A stretch of DNA of 38,790 nucleotides from Paenibacillus sp. Soil750 (GTDB taxonomy: Bacteria; Bacillota; Bacilli; Paenibacillales; NBRC-103111). Shown here one piece after another: positions 25,283 through 32,749 of this stretch. The position numbers and the translations under genes are program-made. The DNA lies in the NCBI RefSeq assembly GCF_001428045.1, contig NZ_LMSD01000024.1, positions 1 through 38,790 of the forward strand. Reading direction: 5' to 3'. The notes beneath the pieces were generated by a model. It saw only the letters and a program-made list of their open reading frames with translations, ran no database searches and was not told the DNA's origin. How positions within the stretch are numbered: position 1 is the stretch's first letter; each line of letters opens with the position of its first letter.

Positions 25283-26941
25283 CTACGGCCCCTTGACGCT
25301 GTTATTGCGATACTCCTTCGGGGAAACGCCCACATTTTTACGAAAGGAGAAGCTGAAATAATTAGCATCCGCATAACCCACCTTCTCAGCGATCTCCAGT
25401 GCCTTCATATCCGTAGAACGTAACAGCTCTTTCGCTGCTTCCATCCGAATGTGGTTCAAATAGTTCACGAAGGTCATTTTCGTTTCTTTTTTGAAAATGG
25501 AACTGAAATAACCCGCACTGATATGCAGATGTCCGCACACCTTATTGATATTGATATCGCCTTCATGATAGTGGCTCTTCGTATAATCCTTCGCTAGATC
25601 CACAAGGTTTTTATACGTATATTGACGATCCGTTGCAATGTGACTCATCATACTCGCACAGAGCTCGGCCAACCAATGTTTCGCTTCCTCCAAGGAAGTG
25701 AATTTATTAATCTCCGTGAAAGGGATGAAACTCTCGCCAAATACCTCGTCAACATTCAGGTTTGAGTCCTTGGCTGCTTTCAGAATACAAGTAAGAATTT
25801 CAAGCAAATAGATCTGATAATCCTTCACCGACACACCGGCCTCGATGCCTTGAAACAGCTCATCAATCGTCTCCCGGATCTCTTGCGATGTGCCTACCTT
25901 AATACAGCGGGTCAAGGCATGTTCCTTCACATCATCAAATCGAACCTTATCAACGCTGCGCTTCTCCACATCATCAATGTAAATCATGCGGTTACTGCCT
26001 AGAATCAGTCTATAGTCGAGAGAAAGCACAGCATCTTCATATGAATAGCTGATTTTCGTGACGTCCTTCATCACACTGCCTATCCCAACAGTAAGGGTGA
26101 ATTTCAAATATTTTTCCACACTCTGCCGAATTTCTTCCAGCACCCTCATCGTCTCCTGCAGCGCTGCTTCCTTGTCCCTATTCTCTCTCGCCGCTAGCAA
26201 CACAACCTGATCATCATGCATGAAAACGAGACCGAGGCCCCTCTTATTGGCGATTTCTTCGGTAATATTTAAGAGGGCGAAATATTTCAACGCCTGATCC
26301 TCCGAATATTTCAAGGATATCGACTTCGACAGTTCCTCCCGATTTTCCAAATCTTCTTCCGAAATAAAGACCCCATCAATGCTCAGAACGGCAACCACAT
26401 AGCTATTGCCGCTAAGCGCAATCCCATAGTTCGCTGCCTTCTCAAATACCTCGTCCCGCGGGAGCTTCCGATTCATTAATGTCGCTAAGAAATTCTCCTT
26501 CAGCACCGGCATACTCTTGCGGTAATGCTCTTTCAACAGCTGCACATCCTTCCGATGCGCAACCTCTTCCTGGATGTGTCCTTTTACCTTCATAAGAGCA
26601 TTCACCAGCTCCTGTGCGGAAAATGGCTTCAGCACATATTCATCAATATGCAGCTTAATCGCCCTTTGGGCGTACTCGAATTCATCATGCCCTGTCAGGA
26701 TGATGAGCTTAATCGTGGGAAAGCGCTCTCTAATTGCTTCAGCAAGCTGCAAGCCATTCATAAAAGGCATCTGAATATCCGTCACAACCACATCCGGCTG
26801 CAGACGCTCGACCATCTCCAGCGCTTCTTTCCCATTCTCCGCCTTGTCGACAACTTCAAAGCCAATGGCTTCCCAATTTATTTCACGGACGACACCTTCG
26901 CGTACATCCTCTTCGTCATCCACTAACAGCAGCTTGTACAT
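25283..26941 (-). CDS. YesN-type response regulator with AraC DNA-binding domain
   Basis: 552 residues from the ATG at 26941, chosen because GGGAGG lies 6 bp upstream and the receiver domain begins exactly there (MYKLLLVDDEEDV); a longer open frame adds 38 unlikely residues. The receiver has phosphoacceptor Asp55 in VVVTDIQMPFMNG. The central region is a variable YesN linker. The C-terminal AraC domain has KVGYADANYFSFSFRKNVGVSPKEYR. It is first in the operon with the kinase and the binding-protein co-sensor. Probable activator of mglBAC. Confidence 0.93.
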   Translation of the reverse strand: MYKLLLVDDEEDVREGVVREINWEAIGFEVVDKAENGKEALEMVERLQPDVVVTDIQMPFMNGLQLAEAIRERFPTIKLIILTGHDEFEYAQRAIKLHIDEYVLKPFSAQELVNALMKVKGHIQEEVAHRKDVQLLKEHYRKSMPVLKENFLATLMNRKLPRDEVFEKAANYGIALSGNSYVVAVLSIDGVFISEEDLENREELSKSISLKYSEDQALKYFALLNITEEIANKRGLGLVFMHDDQVVLLAARENRDKEAALQETMRVLEEIRQSVEKYLKFTLTVGIGSVMKDVTKISYSYEDAVLSLDYRLILGSNRMIYIDDVEKRSVDKVRFDDVKEHALTRCIKVGTSQEIRETIDELFQGIEAGVSVKDYQIYLLEILTCILKAAKDSNLNVDEVFGESFIPFTEINKFTSLEEAKHWLAELCASMMSHIATDRQYTYKNLVDLAKDYTKSHYHEGDININKVCGHLHISAGYFSSIFKKETKMTFVNYLNHIRMEAAKELLRSTDMKALEIAEKVGYADANYFSFSFRKNVGVSPKEYRNNSVKGP

Positions 26942-27037
26942 GCCTGACCTCCCAGGACTCCCCAATTTAGCAACATTGCTCATCTTATTTCTAATTATCA
27001 CCACCATTGTACTCACTGCCCATCGAATATACAAATA

Positions 27038-27080
27038 GAATCGATTACTGCCCATGGATACCTACCTATGGAATCGATAC
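27038..27080. promoter_or_regulatory. Direct repeats GAATCGATWAC-like in the divergent promoter region
   Basis: GAATCGATTAC (27038-27048) and GAATCGATAC (27071-27080) are spaced 33 bp start to start, close to three helical turns. They lie about 100 bp upstream of the response regulator and about 70-110 bp upstream of the moxR promoter. They could be tandem sites for an AraC-type regulator; this is unproven. Confidence 0.4.
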
Positions 27081-27148
27081 TTGTCCGAGGAAACATTGGT
27101 AAAAATCCCCTGATAGATGTTAAAATGAGCGTGGAGTATATGTAAATC

Positions 27149-27176
27149 TTGACACCTTAATAAACCGTGATCTTAT
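27149..27176 (+). promoter_or_regulatory. Probable promoter of the MoxR-DUF58 operon
   Basis: A consensus -35 TTGACA (27149-27154), 16 bp, and a -10-like TCTTAT (27171-27176) lie 53 bp upstream of the TTG start of the MoxR gene. Confidence 0.55.
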
Positions 27177-27229
27177 TGTTCCCCTGTTTCATTTCATTCG
27201 CATCATTCATTATTTAGGAGGTTAATCAT

Positions 27230-28186
27230 TTGAATATCGCACCTATTGAACGCATCGCTTCCCGCATCAAAGAAAACGTTGGTCACGTTATTATAGGCAA
27301 AAATGATACCGTCGAGCTCCTAGTCATCGCACTGATTGCATCCGGTCACGTGCTGCTCGAAGATGTGCCCGGCACAGGGAAAACCCAGCTCGCCAAAGCA
27401 CTAGCTCGCTCCCTCGATGGCTCCATGAAGCGCATCCAGTTCACACCCGACTTGCTGCCGTCCGATGTAAGCGGCATCAATTTCTTCAACCAGAAACTGG
27501 GCGAGTTCGAATTCCGCCCAGGTCCGCTCTTCGCGCACATCGTGCTCGCCGATGAGATTAACCGCGCTACACCGCGCACACAGTCCAGCTTGCTGGAGAG
27601 CATGGAGGAGCGCCAGGTCAGCATCGACGGGGAAACGCGCAAGCTGGAAGCGCCGTTCCTCGTCATTGCCACGCAGAATCCTGTCGAGAATCAGGGGACC
27701 TTTCCCCTGCCGGAAGCACAGCTCGACCGCTTCCTGATGAAGTTGTCCCTCGGCTATCCAACGGCAGCCGAGCAGGTCTTGATCTTGCAGCGCTACCAGA
27801 AGCAAGATCCCCTAGATCAGCTGCTCCCGGTCGTGAGCCGCGCGGAGCTGCTCGAAGCGCAGCTCCTGTTCACGCAGGTGCGCGTCAGCGACGAGCTGCT
27901 GCACTACATCGTGCAGCTCGCGGAAGCGACGCGCACGCATGCGGACTCCGCGCTCGGCGTCAGCCCACGCGGTGTGCGCGCCTTGATGAAGGCGGCGCAG
28001 GTGTATGCGGCGCTTCGCGGCCGCGATTACGTGCTGCCGGACGACGTCAAGGCGCTGGTCGCGCCCGTCTGGGCGCATCGCGTTCTGCTGCGCACGCGCT
28101 CACGTCAACAGGATCAGCAGGTGCATGCGCTGCTGACGAACATACTTGCCGCTACCCCCGTTCCTACGGAAGTGAAGATGGGGTAA
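27230..28186 (+). CDS. MoxR-family AAA+ ATPase
   Basis: 318 residues from a TTG at 27230 with AGGAGG 7 bp upstream. It has Walker A PGTGKT (residues 47-52), Walker B VLADEINR with Asp108 and Glu109, sensor 1 VIATQNPVENQGTFPLPEAQLDRF, and a C-terminal lid with SPRGVRALMKAAQ. MoxR ATPases act as chaperones that activate or assemble partner complexes, almost always encoded with DUF58 proteins as here. The second half is clearly more GC-rich than its surroundings (27530-28140). Confidence 0.93.
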   Translation: MNIAPIERIASRIKENVGHVIIGKNDTVELLVIALIASGHVLLEDVPGTGKTQLAKALARSLDGSMKRIQFTPDLLPSDVSGINFFNQKLGEFEFRPGPLFAHIVLADEINRATPRTQSSLLESMEERQVSIDGETRKLEAPFLVIATQNPVENQGTFPLPEAQLDRFLMKLSLGYPTAAEQVLILQRYQKQDPLDQLLPVVSRAELLEAQLLFTQVRVSDELLHYIVQLAEATRTHADSALGVSPRGVRALMKAAQVYAALRGRDYVLPDDVKALVAPVWAHRVLLRTRSRQQDQQVHALLTNILAATPVPTEVKMG

Positions 28187-28193
28187 CGGACGG

Positions 28194-29327
28194 ATGAGCA
28201 TAAGCTGGATAGTCATTATCGCTGCCGCTCTCTTCTTTCTCCAGTTTCAGTTTTTCGCTCGCTGGGGGTTTCGCGGACTTCGCATTGAACGAACTTTTAA
28301 TACGACACATTGCCATGTCGGCGATGATATTCTCATGATTGAAACCATCGTGAATCGTAAGCTTGCGCCGATTCCCTGGCTGCGCTTGGAGTCAACGATT
28401 CATGCCGGACTCCACTTCACGCAAATGAATAATCTGGAAGTGAGCAGCGGCTCCATTTTTCAAAATCATCGCAGTCTATTCAGCCTCATGCCCTATACCC
28501 GCATCGTGCGGCGCCATGGTGTACATGCAGCCAAACGCGGTTGGTACAAGTTGGAAACCATCGCTGCAACGATGGGTGATTTCGTCGGTTTACAAGCGGC
28601 CTCTACCACGCATCGCATAAATGTAGAGCTTCTTGTATACCCTCGCCTAGTAAATCGAGATGACATTCCGCTCCTGTCTAGCCGTTGGCAAGGCGATGTA
28701 ACAGTCCAGCGGTGGATCATGCCTGATCCATTTCTCGTTTCCGGTGCAAGAGAGTACCGCTATGGCGATACGATGAATAGCATTCATTGGAAAGCAACGG
28801 CGCGCAGCCAGCGGCTTCAAGTGTACAACCGAGAATTTACGGCTGATCCTCGATTACTTATCGTCGTTAACAGTCAAGTCACTGAAACGATGTGGGATGC
28901 AGTAACCGACCCTGAACTTGTCGAAAAAGCCCTCTCCTACGCGGCAACGTTAGCCGAACATGGGGTTAGCCGAGGTGTTCCTGTTGGTTTTGGCTATAAC
29001 GGTTGGCTGCTCAATGAGCCGGGTGTTCCCGTGTACTGTGCGCCTGAAGGCGGCTGGGGGCAGTTGGAACATCTTTTTCAAACGATGGCGAAGCTTGCAA
29101 TCTCTTGTGCTCGTTCCTGTGAAGATTTTCTCGATTATGGCATCGAGGTGGAAGGTGAGGCGCTCGATATCATCTTGCTGACCGCCTTCGTTTCTGAGGG
29201 GATGGCACGCAGCATCGAACGACTTGAAGCATCTGGACATTCCGTCTTCCTTGTCCCCTTGCATCATAATCTTCTTGATCTCAGCGATAAGGAGGCGACT
29301 TCATCCGATGCTCAAGCCCTTGCTTAA
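28194..29327 (+). CDS. DUF58 membrane-associated protein
   Basis: 377 residues. A hydrophobic N-terminal segment (about 4-22) is followed by a beta-rich region. The DUF58 signature block ends in YRYGDTMNSIHWKATARSQRLQVYNRE, and the rest resembles a VWA-like fold without a perfect MIDAS. It starts 7 bp after the MoxR stop and its end overlaps the next gene by 20 bp, so the three genes are one operon. Partner of the MoxR ATPase by family association; the biochemical role is unknown. Confidence 0.9.
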   Translation: MSISWIVIIAAALFFLQFQFFARWGFRGLRIERTFNTTHCHVGDDILMIETIVNRKLAPIPWLRLESTIHAGLHFTQMNNLEVSSGSIFQNHRSLFSLMPYTRIVRRHGVHAAKRGWYKLETIAATMGDFVGLQAASTTHRINVELLVYPRLVNRDDIPLLSSRWQGDVTVQRWIMPDPFLVSGAREYRYGDTMNSIHWKATARSQRLQVYNREFTADPRLLIVVNSQVTETMWDAVTDPELVEKALSYAATLAEHGVSRGVPVGFGYNGWLLNEPGVPVYCAPEGGWGQLEHLFQTMAKLAISCARSCEDFLDYGIEVEGEALDIILLTAFVSEGMARSIERLEASGHSVFLVPLHHNLLDLSDKEATSSDAQALA

Positions 29328-30693
29328 TCGAACGAATTCTCCGCCTTCTCGTTTATCCTACCTTCTACGGGGATGTGGCCTTGCACTCTTATTCAGCTTC
29401 ATCGAGCTGGTTATCTTTGCTCCACTAGTTACGTTATCTCAAGTTTATGTATTTGATAGTACGCTTGGTTTGACGTGTACCCAACTACTACTCAGCTTCG
29501 TGATCGGCACCTACTTGGGACAGTTGAAATGGCTCTCTCGCAAAGGATACGAGTTCCTTGTCTGTGTGGCCGTAGGTTATGGATTATCTTATGTATTTCA
29601 AATAGAACCCTTGCACGTTGCTTTAGGTGCGGCAATTGGTGCACTACTCGTCTATCGGGGGATTCGATATACCAAAGATGGATGGATCTCCCTTTATCCA
29701 CCTGGGGTTTTCGTGATTTCTGGTGTCATGTACTTCATTGGTGTTCCCATTATGACCCGCGTAGAGCTTATGCAGCCGTACAAGATAGCCTTAAACGGGC
29801 TCGGATTCGCTACCCTGATTCTCTTCTTCTTTATGACGAATCGCACACAGCTTCTTGTTGCTACCTTAGCAGGAAATGATCGCGCTGCCGCCTCGTCACT
29901 GTCTCAAACCGTGAAACGTTCCAGTCGTATTTGGCTAATTGGCTTTATTGCGGTTATCGCTGCCGTCGCTTACTTTCAGCAAGTCAAGCAAGCCCTTATG
30001 CGCCTTCTGCATGGCATCTTAGCTTGGCTGCTGGGATTGATGTCATCCGAAGAACCACCTGCTGTACCTGAAGTCAGCCCTTCAGCACCGCCTCCTATGG
30101 AACTACCGCCAGCTACACCGCATGAACCAGGTTGGTTTGGCATTCTCATGCAGTATCTCGTGCAAATTATTGGCTATATGTTGGTCATTGCTTTCATCCT
30201 AGGCGGCCTCTATCTGATTCTGAAGAAGCTTGCACCCATACTTCTCTCGTTCATTCGGCGCTTTTGGAATCGATCGCTGCAACGTGAGCAAGGTGATACT
30301 TCTGACGACGGGTATACCGATGAGAAAGAAGCCCTTCTCGATTGGAGAGAGCTTCCTAACTTGTGGTGGCGCAAAGCAAGCTCGAAACTGTGGTCAACAT
30401 CCAATCGCGAGCCGTCTTGGTCACAACTGCCGAACAATCAGGAGCGTATCCGCTATCTGTACCGTGGGTTGATTGGGCAAGCGAGCAAGAGGGGTTACAC
30501 TTTCAAGCGTGCACTAACCCCCAATGAAACAGGCTGGGAGCTCACGCATCAAACACAGCTTGCAGAAGCTTCGGTTCACACGCTTACCACGGCGTATAAT
30601 CGAGTGCGGTACGGGCGAGAGCCGATTTCAGATGAGGAACTTGCTCAGGTGCTCCAAACGCTTGATCCGAGCATACGGAATCAGCTGAAGTGA
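29308..30693 (+). CDS. Multi-TM protein with C-terminal DUF4129-like domain
   Basis: 461 residues from the ATG at 29308, which has AAGGAGG 11 bp upstream; a longer frame from 29224 runs deep into DUF58. There are about six hydrophobic segments in residues 15-215, a Pro-rich extracellular loop (around 250-270), one more TM (about 285-310) and a cytoplasmic tail. The tail (IRYLYRGLIGQASKRGYTFKRALTPNETGWEL, then YNRVRYGREPISDEEL) matches the DUF4129 region found at the end of bacterial transglutaminase-like TgpA proteins. No transglutaminase Cys-His-Asp domain is present. It is the last gene of the operon. Confidence 0.8.
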   Translation: MLKPLLNRTNSPPSRLSYLLRGCGLALLFSFIELVIFAPLVTLSQVYVFDSTLGLTCTQLLLSFVIGTYLGQLKWLSRKGYEFLVCVAVGYGLSYVFQIEPLHVALGAAIGALLVYRGIRYTKDGWISLYPPGVFVISGVMYFIGVPIMTRVELMQPYKIALNGLGFATLILFFFMTNRTQLLVATLAGNDRAAASSLSQTVKRSSRIWLIGFIAVIAAVAYFQQVKQALMRLLHGILAWLLGLMSSEEPPAVPEVSPSAPPPMELPPATPHEPGWFGILMQYLVQIIGYMLVIAFILGGLYLILKKLAPILLSFIRRFWNRSLQREQGDTSDDGYTDEKEALLDWRELPNLWWRKASSKLWSTSNREPSWSQLPNNQERIRYLYRGLIGQASKRGYTFKRALTPNETGWELTHQTQLAEASVHTLTTAYNRVRYGREPISDEELAQVLQTLDPSIRNQLK

Positions 30694-30701
30694 ATTATGT
30701 A

Positions 30702-30746
30702 AAAAGGTATCCTTCGTGTCTCCTACGAGGATACCTTTTGTGTTGT
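30702..30746 (+). terminator. Terminator of the MoxR operon
   Basis: AAAAGGTATCCT (30702-30713) pairs with AGGATACCTTTT (30728-30739), extended by TCGT/ACGA with one bulge. It is followed by GTGTTGTT and lies 8 bp past the DUF4129 stop. Confidence 0.85.
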
Positions 30747-30805
30747 TCACTCTTTTGTCCACCTTATCCGAATTCTCCTCCGATTCTTAGACAAGCCTAC
30801 CTTAA

Positions 30806-30892
30806 ATATGACCCTTTTATTTTCAAATGGCCCAAAGAATAAGCCTCTTCCTAGGCTTGCTTACTACCATTTTGAAAATAACCGTCACATAT
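30806..30892. repeat. 87-bp imperfect palindrome with nested hairpin
   Basis: Outer arms 30806-30830 and 30867-30892 are largely complementary (ATTTTCAAATGG against CCATTTTGAAAAT, then ATATG against CATAT with a few mismatches). A second perfect hairpin, AAGCCT/AGGCTT (30841-30846 and 30853-30858), sits in the middle. It lies between the MoxR-operon terminator and a 56-codon ORF. It may be a structured leader, a small RNA or a MITE-like relic. Confidence 0.55.
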
Positions 30893-30950
30893 TTTCAAAA
30901 AATTGCATATACATAATTGTTTGAATACATTCGATTGAGGTGGTTTTGAG

Positions 30951-31121
30951 ATGTTAGCATTAAAAACCGGATCAGAAAAAGAAGAAGTGCTTCACACGCT
31001 TTATGAAATGGGCTTGGATCAAATCGCGAGATGGATCCTCGTATTACCTGAAGACAGGTGGGAAAGCATGTTTCTCTCGACATGGCCAACACTTGCCAAA
31101 AAATGCGGCTTTCACAGATAG
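30951..31121 (+). CDS. Small hypothetical protein, 56 residues
   Basis: The ATG at 30951 is preceded by GAGGTGG at 7 bp, and the frame runs to TAG at 31119-31121. The product is compact, without a signal peptide or TM: it starts MLALKTGSEKEEVL and includes LYEMGLDQIARWILVLPEDRW and a C-terminal KKCGFHR. Amphipathic helices and several Trp suggest a folded small protein. It is unrecognised and was too short for standard ORF cut-offs. A hairpin at 31168-31198 follows. The ribosome binding site, coherent composition and terminator support it; homologues were not checked. Confidence 0.55.
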   Translation: MLALKTGSEKEEVLHTLYEMGLDQIARWILVLPEDRWESMFLSTWPTLAKKCGFHR

Positions 31122-31167
31122 CTGCTTTTACATACAGAGAGGTGGTTAGGTAGGAGATTAATTATAA

Positions 31168-31206
31168 AACGCTCTACACCATCAAGGTGCAGAGCGTTAT
31201 TTGTTT
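31168..31206. terminator. Bidirectional terminator between small ORF and zinc-ribbon gene
   Basis: AACGCTCTACACC (31168-31180) and GGTGCAGAGCGTT (31186-31198) pair with one mismatch across a 5-nt loop. T-rich sequence follows on both strands (ATTTGTTTATTT on plus, TTTTATAATT on minus). It serves two convergent transcripts. Confidence 0.8.
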
Positions 31207-31245
31207 ATTTATGCTCAGTCGATGACACGGGCAACTTTATTCTGT

Positions 31246-31515
31246 TTACTTCTGAGATGACCACCTTTGCAGTTTAGGGATATTTCTCGTAAATAGCCCC
31301 GTTAGAAATCTCGGAAAGCCAAACTCCACTAATTTTCCTTTAACTAGTTCTCTCATCTCTTCAACTGTTAGATCAGGCTTGGTAAACGCCCCATCCTGAT
31401 AGCAATGACTACAGTACATCTTGCTCTTACTACCCGATTTCTCCGTACCGCCGCCTTGCTCATCACGAGCGAGAGGCATCCCACAGCTCTGGCAGTTCTT
31501 ATAGGCAACACTCAT
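31246..31515 (-). CDS. Small zinc-ribbon protein
   Basis: 89 residues with CQSCGMPL near the N-terminus and CSHC about 25 residues later: two CxxC knuckles for one zinc ion. The spacing and the tail (DGAFTKPDLTVEEMRELV) match the putative zinc-ribbon domain family annotated zinc_ribbon_2 or PF12674. No catalytic function is known. A G-rich sequence lies about 10 bp before the ATG. It is monocistronic between convergent and divergent neighbours. Confidence 0.85.
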   Translation of the reverse strand: MSVAYKNCQSCGMPLARDEQGGGTEKSGSKSKMYCSHCYQDGAFTKPDLTVEEMRELVKGKLVEFGFPRFLTGLFTRNIPKLQRWSSQK

Positions 31516-31609
31516 CTTGTTAAATCCCCCTCATGCTTTCCTATCATCATACCAACATAACATCCAAAAGCAACAATAAAAGCTTGCGATCGACAAGAAA
31601 TGCTTTCAT

Positions 31610-31640
31610 ATCCTTTGTTCAAGCGCTTTCAATAAAGGAT
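31610..31640. promoter_or_regulatory. cre-like site inside an extended palindrome upstream of the HprK-like gene
   Basis: TTCAAGCGCTTTCA (31618-31631) matches TGNAAGCGCTTNCA at all but one defined position. It lies within a wider quasi-palindrome whose outer arms are ATCCTTT and AAAGGAT. It is about 110 bp upstream of the TTG start. CcpA is the best candidate ligand, which would put an HPr kinase-like gene under catabolite control. Confidence 0.6.
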
Positions 31641-31673
31641 TGTGACTAGGTGAAAGAGAATTTAGTAAAGACA

Positions 31674-31705
31674 GATAGGCATATCACGTAGAGCTTATCT
31701 TTACT
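31674..31705 (+). promoter_or_regulatory. Inverted repeat in the HprK-like leader
   Basis: AGTAAAGA (31674-31681) and TCTTTACT (31698-31705) are perfectly inverted across 16 bp, about 45 bp upstream of the start. It may be an operator or a leader hairpin. No clear -10/-35 pair was recognised around it. Confidence 0.4.
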
Positions 31706-31750
31706 CTAGGTTTACTTGACTACCGCACAACTCGAAGGAGGAGCACCCGT

Positions 31751-32665
31751 TTGAAGTCCGTCACTGTAAAAGATTTAGTTGAACGCTTTTCGCTCGAAAT
31801 CCTCGCTGGCCATTCGGAGCTCCACCGTCCTATTACCAAAACGAAGGCACACCGCCCCGGTCTGGAATTTGTCGGCTATTTTGAATATTTTCCGCAAGCA
31901 CATGTACAGCTCTTAGGTCGCAAAGAAATTACTTACTTACATAAACTCAGCGAAAATGAAAGAAATTTGCACATTGGTAATATTGTGAAATATCATCCCC
32001 CTTGTTTCGTCGTAACGAGAAACCAAGAAGGCTTGAAATACTTGAAGAAATATTGCGAAGAAGAGAAAATCCCCCTTCTCCGCACAAGCGCACCTACGAG
32101 CAAATTCCAGGACTTGGTTGATTTATTTTTGAGCAAATCATTGGCTCAGGAGATCGCCGTCCACGGGGTCTGCGTTAATGTTTCAGGGATCGGCATCCTG
32201 CTGCGCGGCAAATCCGGTGTTGGCAAGAGCGAAACAGCCCACACGCTGATCCGCAGAGGGCATCGCCTAGTCGCCGATGATATCGTCGTGCTCAAGAAAA
32301 TTAGCCCAGAAACGCTGCTCGGCACGCATAATGGCAAAACGAAGGAATTCCTCGCGCTGCGCAGCGTTGGACTCATCAATGTCTCACGGCTTTATGGCCG
32401 TAAAGCTTTTCAAGATGAAACACGCATTGTGCTCGATATCGAGCTGACCAAGTGGCAGGAACACACTCTAAACAATGATTTAGAGTTAGAGCCCACTTTC
32501 ACCGACTATATGGACATTTCTATTCCTCATATTGAGATCCAACTCCAACCCGGACGCGATGTAGCTGGTCTTATCGAAGCTGCTGCCAATAGCTGGTATC
32601 TGCGTCAACAAGGATACAGTGCAGCAGAAGAATTCATGCAGCGCCTGCAATCTGACACCGACTAG
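31751..32665 (+). CDS. Divergent HPr kinase/phosphorylase paralogue
   Basis: 304 residues from a TTG at 31751 with AAGGAGGAG about 7 bp upstream. The N-terminal HprK domain (1-130) and C-terminal kinase domain are both present: His138 in AVHG, P-loop GKSGVGKSE (153-161), Asp176-Asp177 in RLVADD, and the late QLQPGRDVAGLIEAAA block. The family signature ExRGxGI(I/D)NV is altered to ALRSVGLINV at 202-211, losing the acidic residue and the RG pair. It also lacks the usual lgt neighbour. It may be a kinase with changed balance of kinase and phosphorylase activity, or a second HprK for an HPr-like protein. Confidence 0.85.
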   Translation: MKSVTVKDLVERFSLEILAGHSELHRPITKTKAHRPGLEFVGYFEYFPQAHVQLLGRKEITYLHKLSENERNLHIGNIVKYHPPCFVVTRNQEGLKYLKKYCEEEKIPLLRTSAPTSKFQDLVDLFLSKSLAQEIAVHGVCVNVSGIGILLRGKSGVGKSETAHTLIRRGHRLVADDIVVLKKISPETLLGTHNGKTKEFLALRSVGLINVSRLYGRKAFQDETRIVLDIELTKWQEHTLNNDLELEPTFTDYMDISIPHIEIQLQPGRDVAGLIEAAANSWYLRQQGYSAAEEFMQRLQSDTD

Positions 32666-32749
32666 CCTCCTAAATTTCAACATCTAGTTTTACGTATACC
32701 GTCCTAAAACCTCCCTTCGGCTCGAAAGCTGTTAGCGGAGGTGTTTAGA

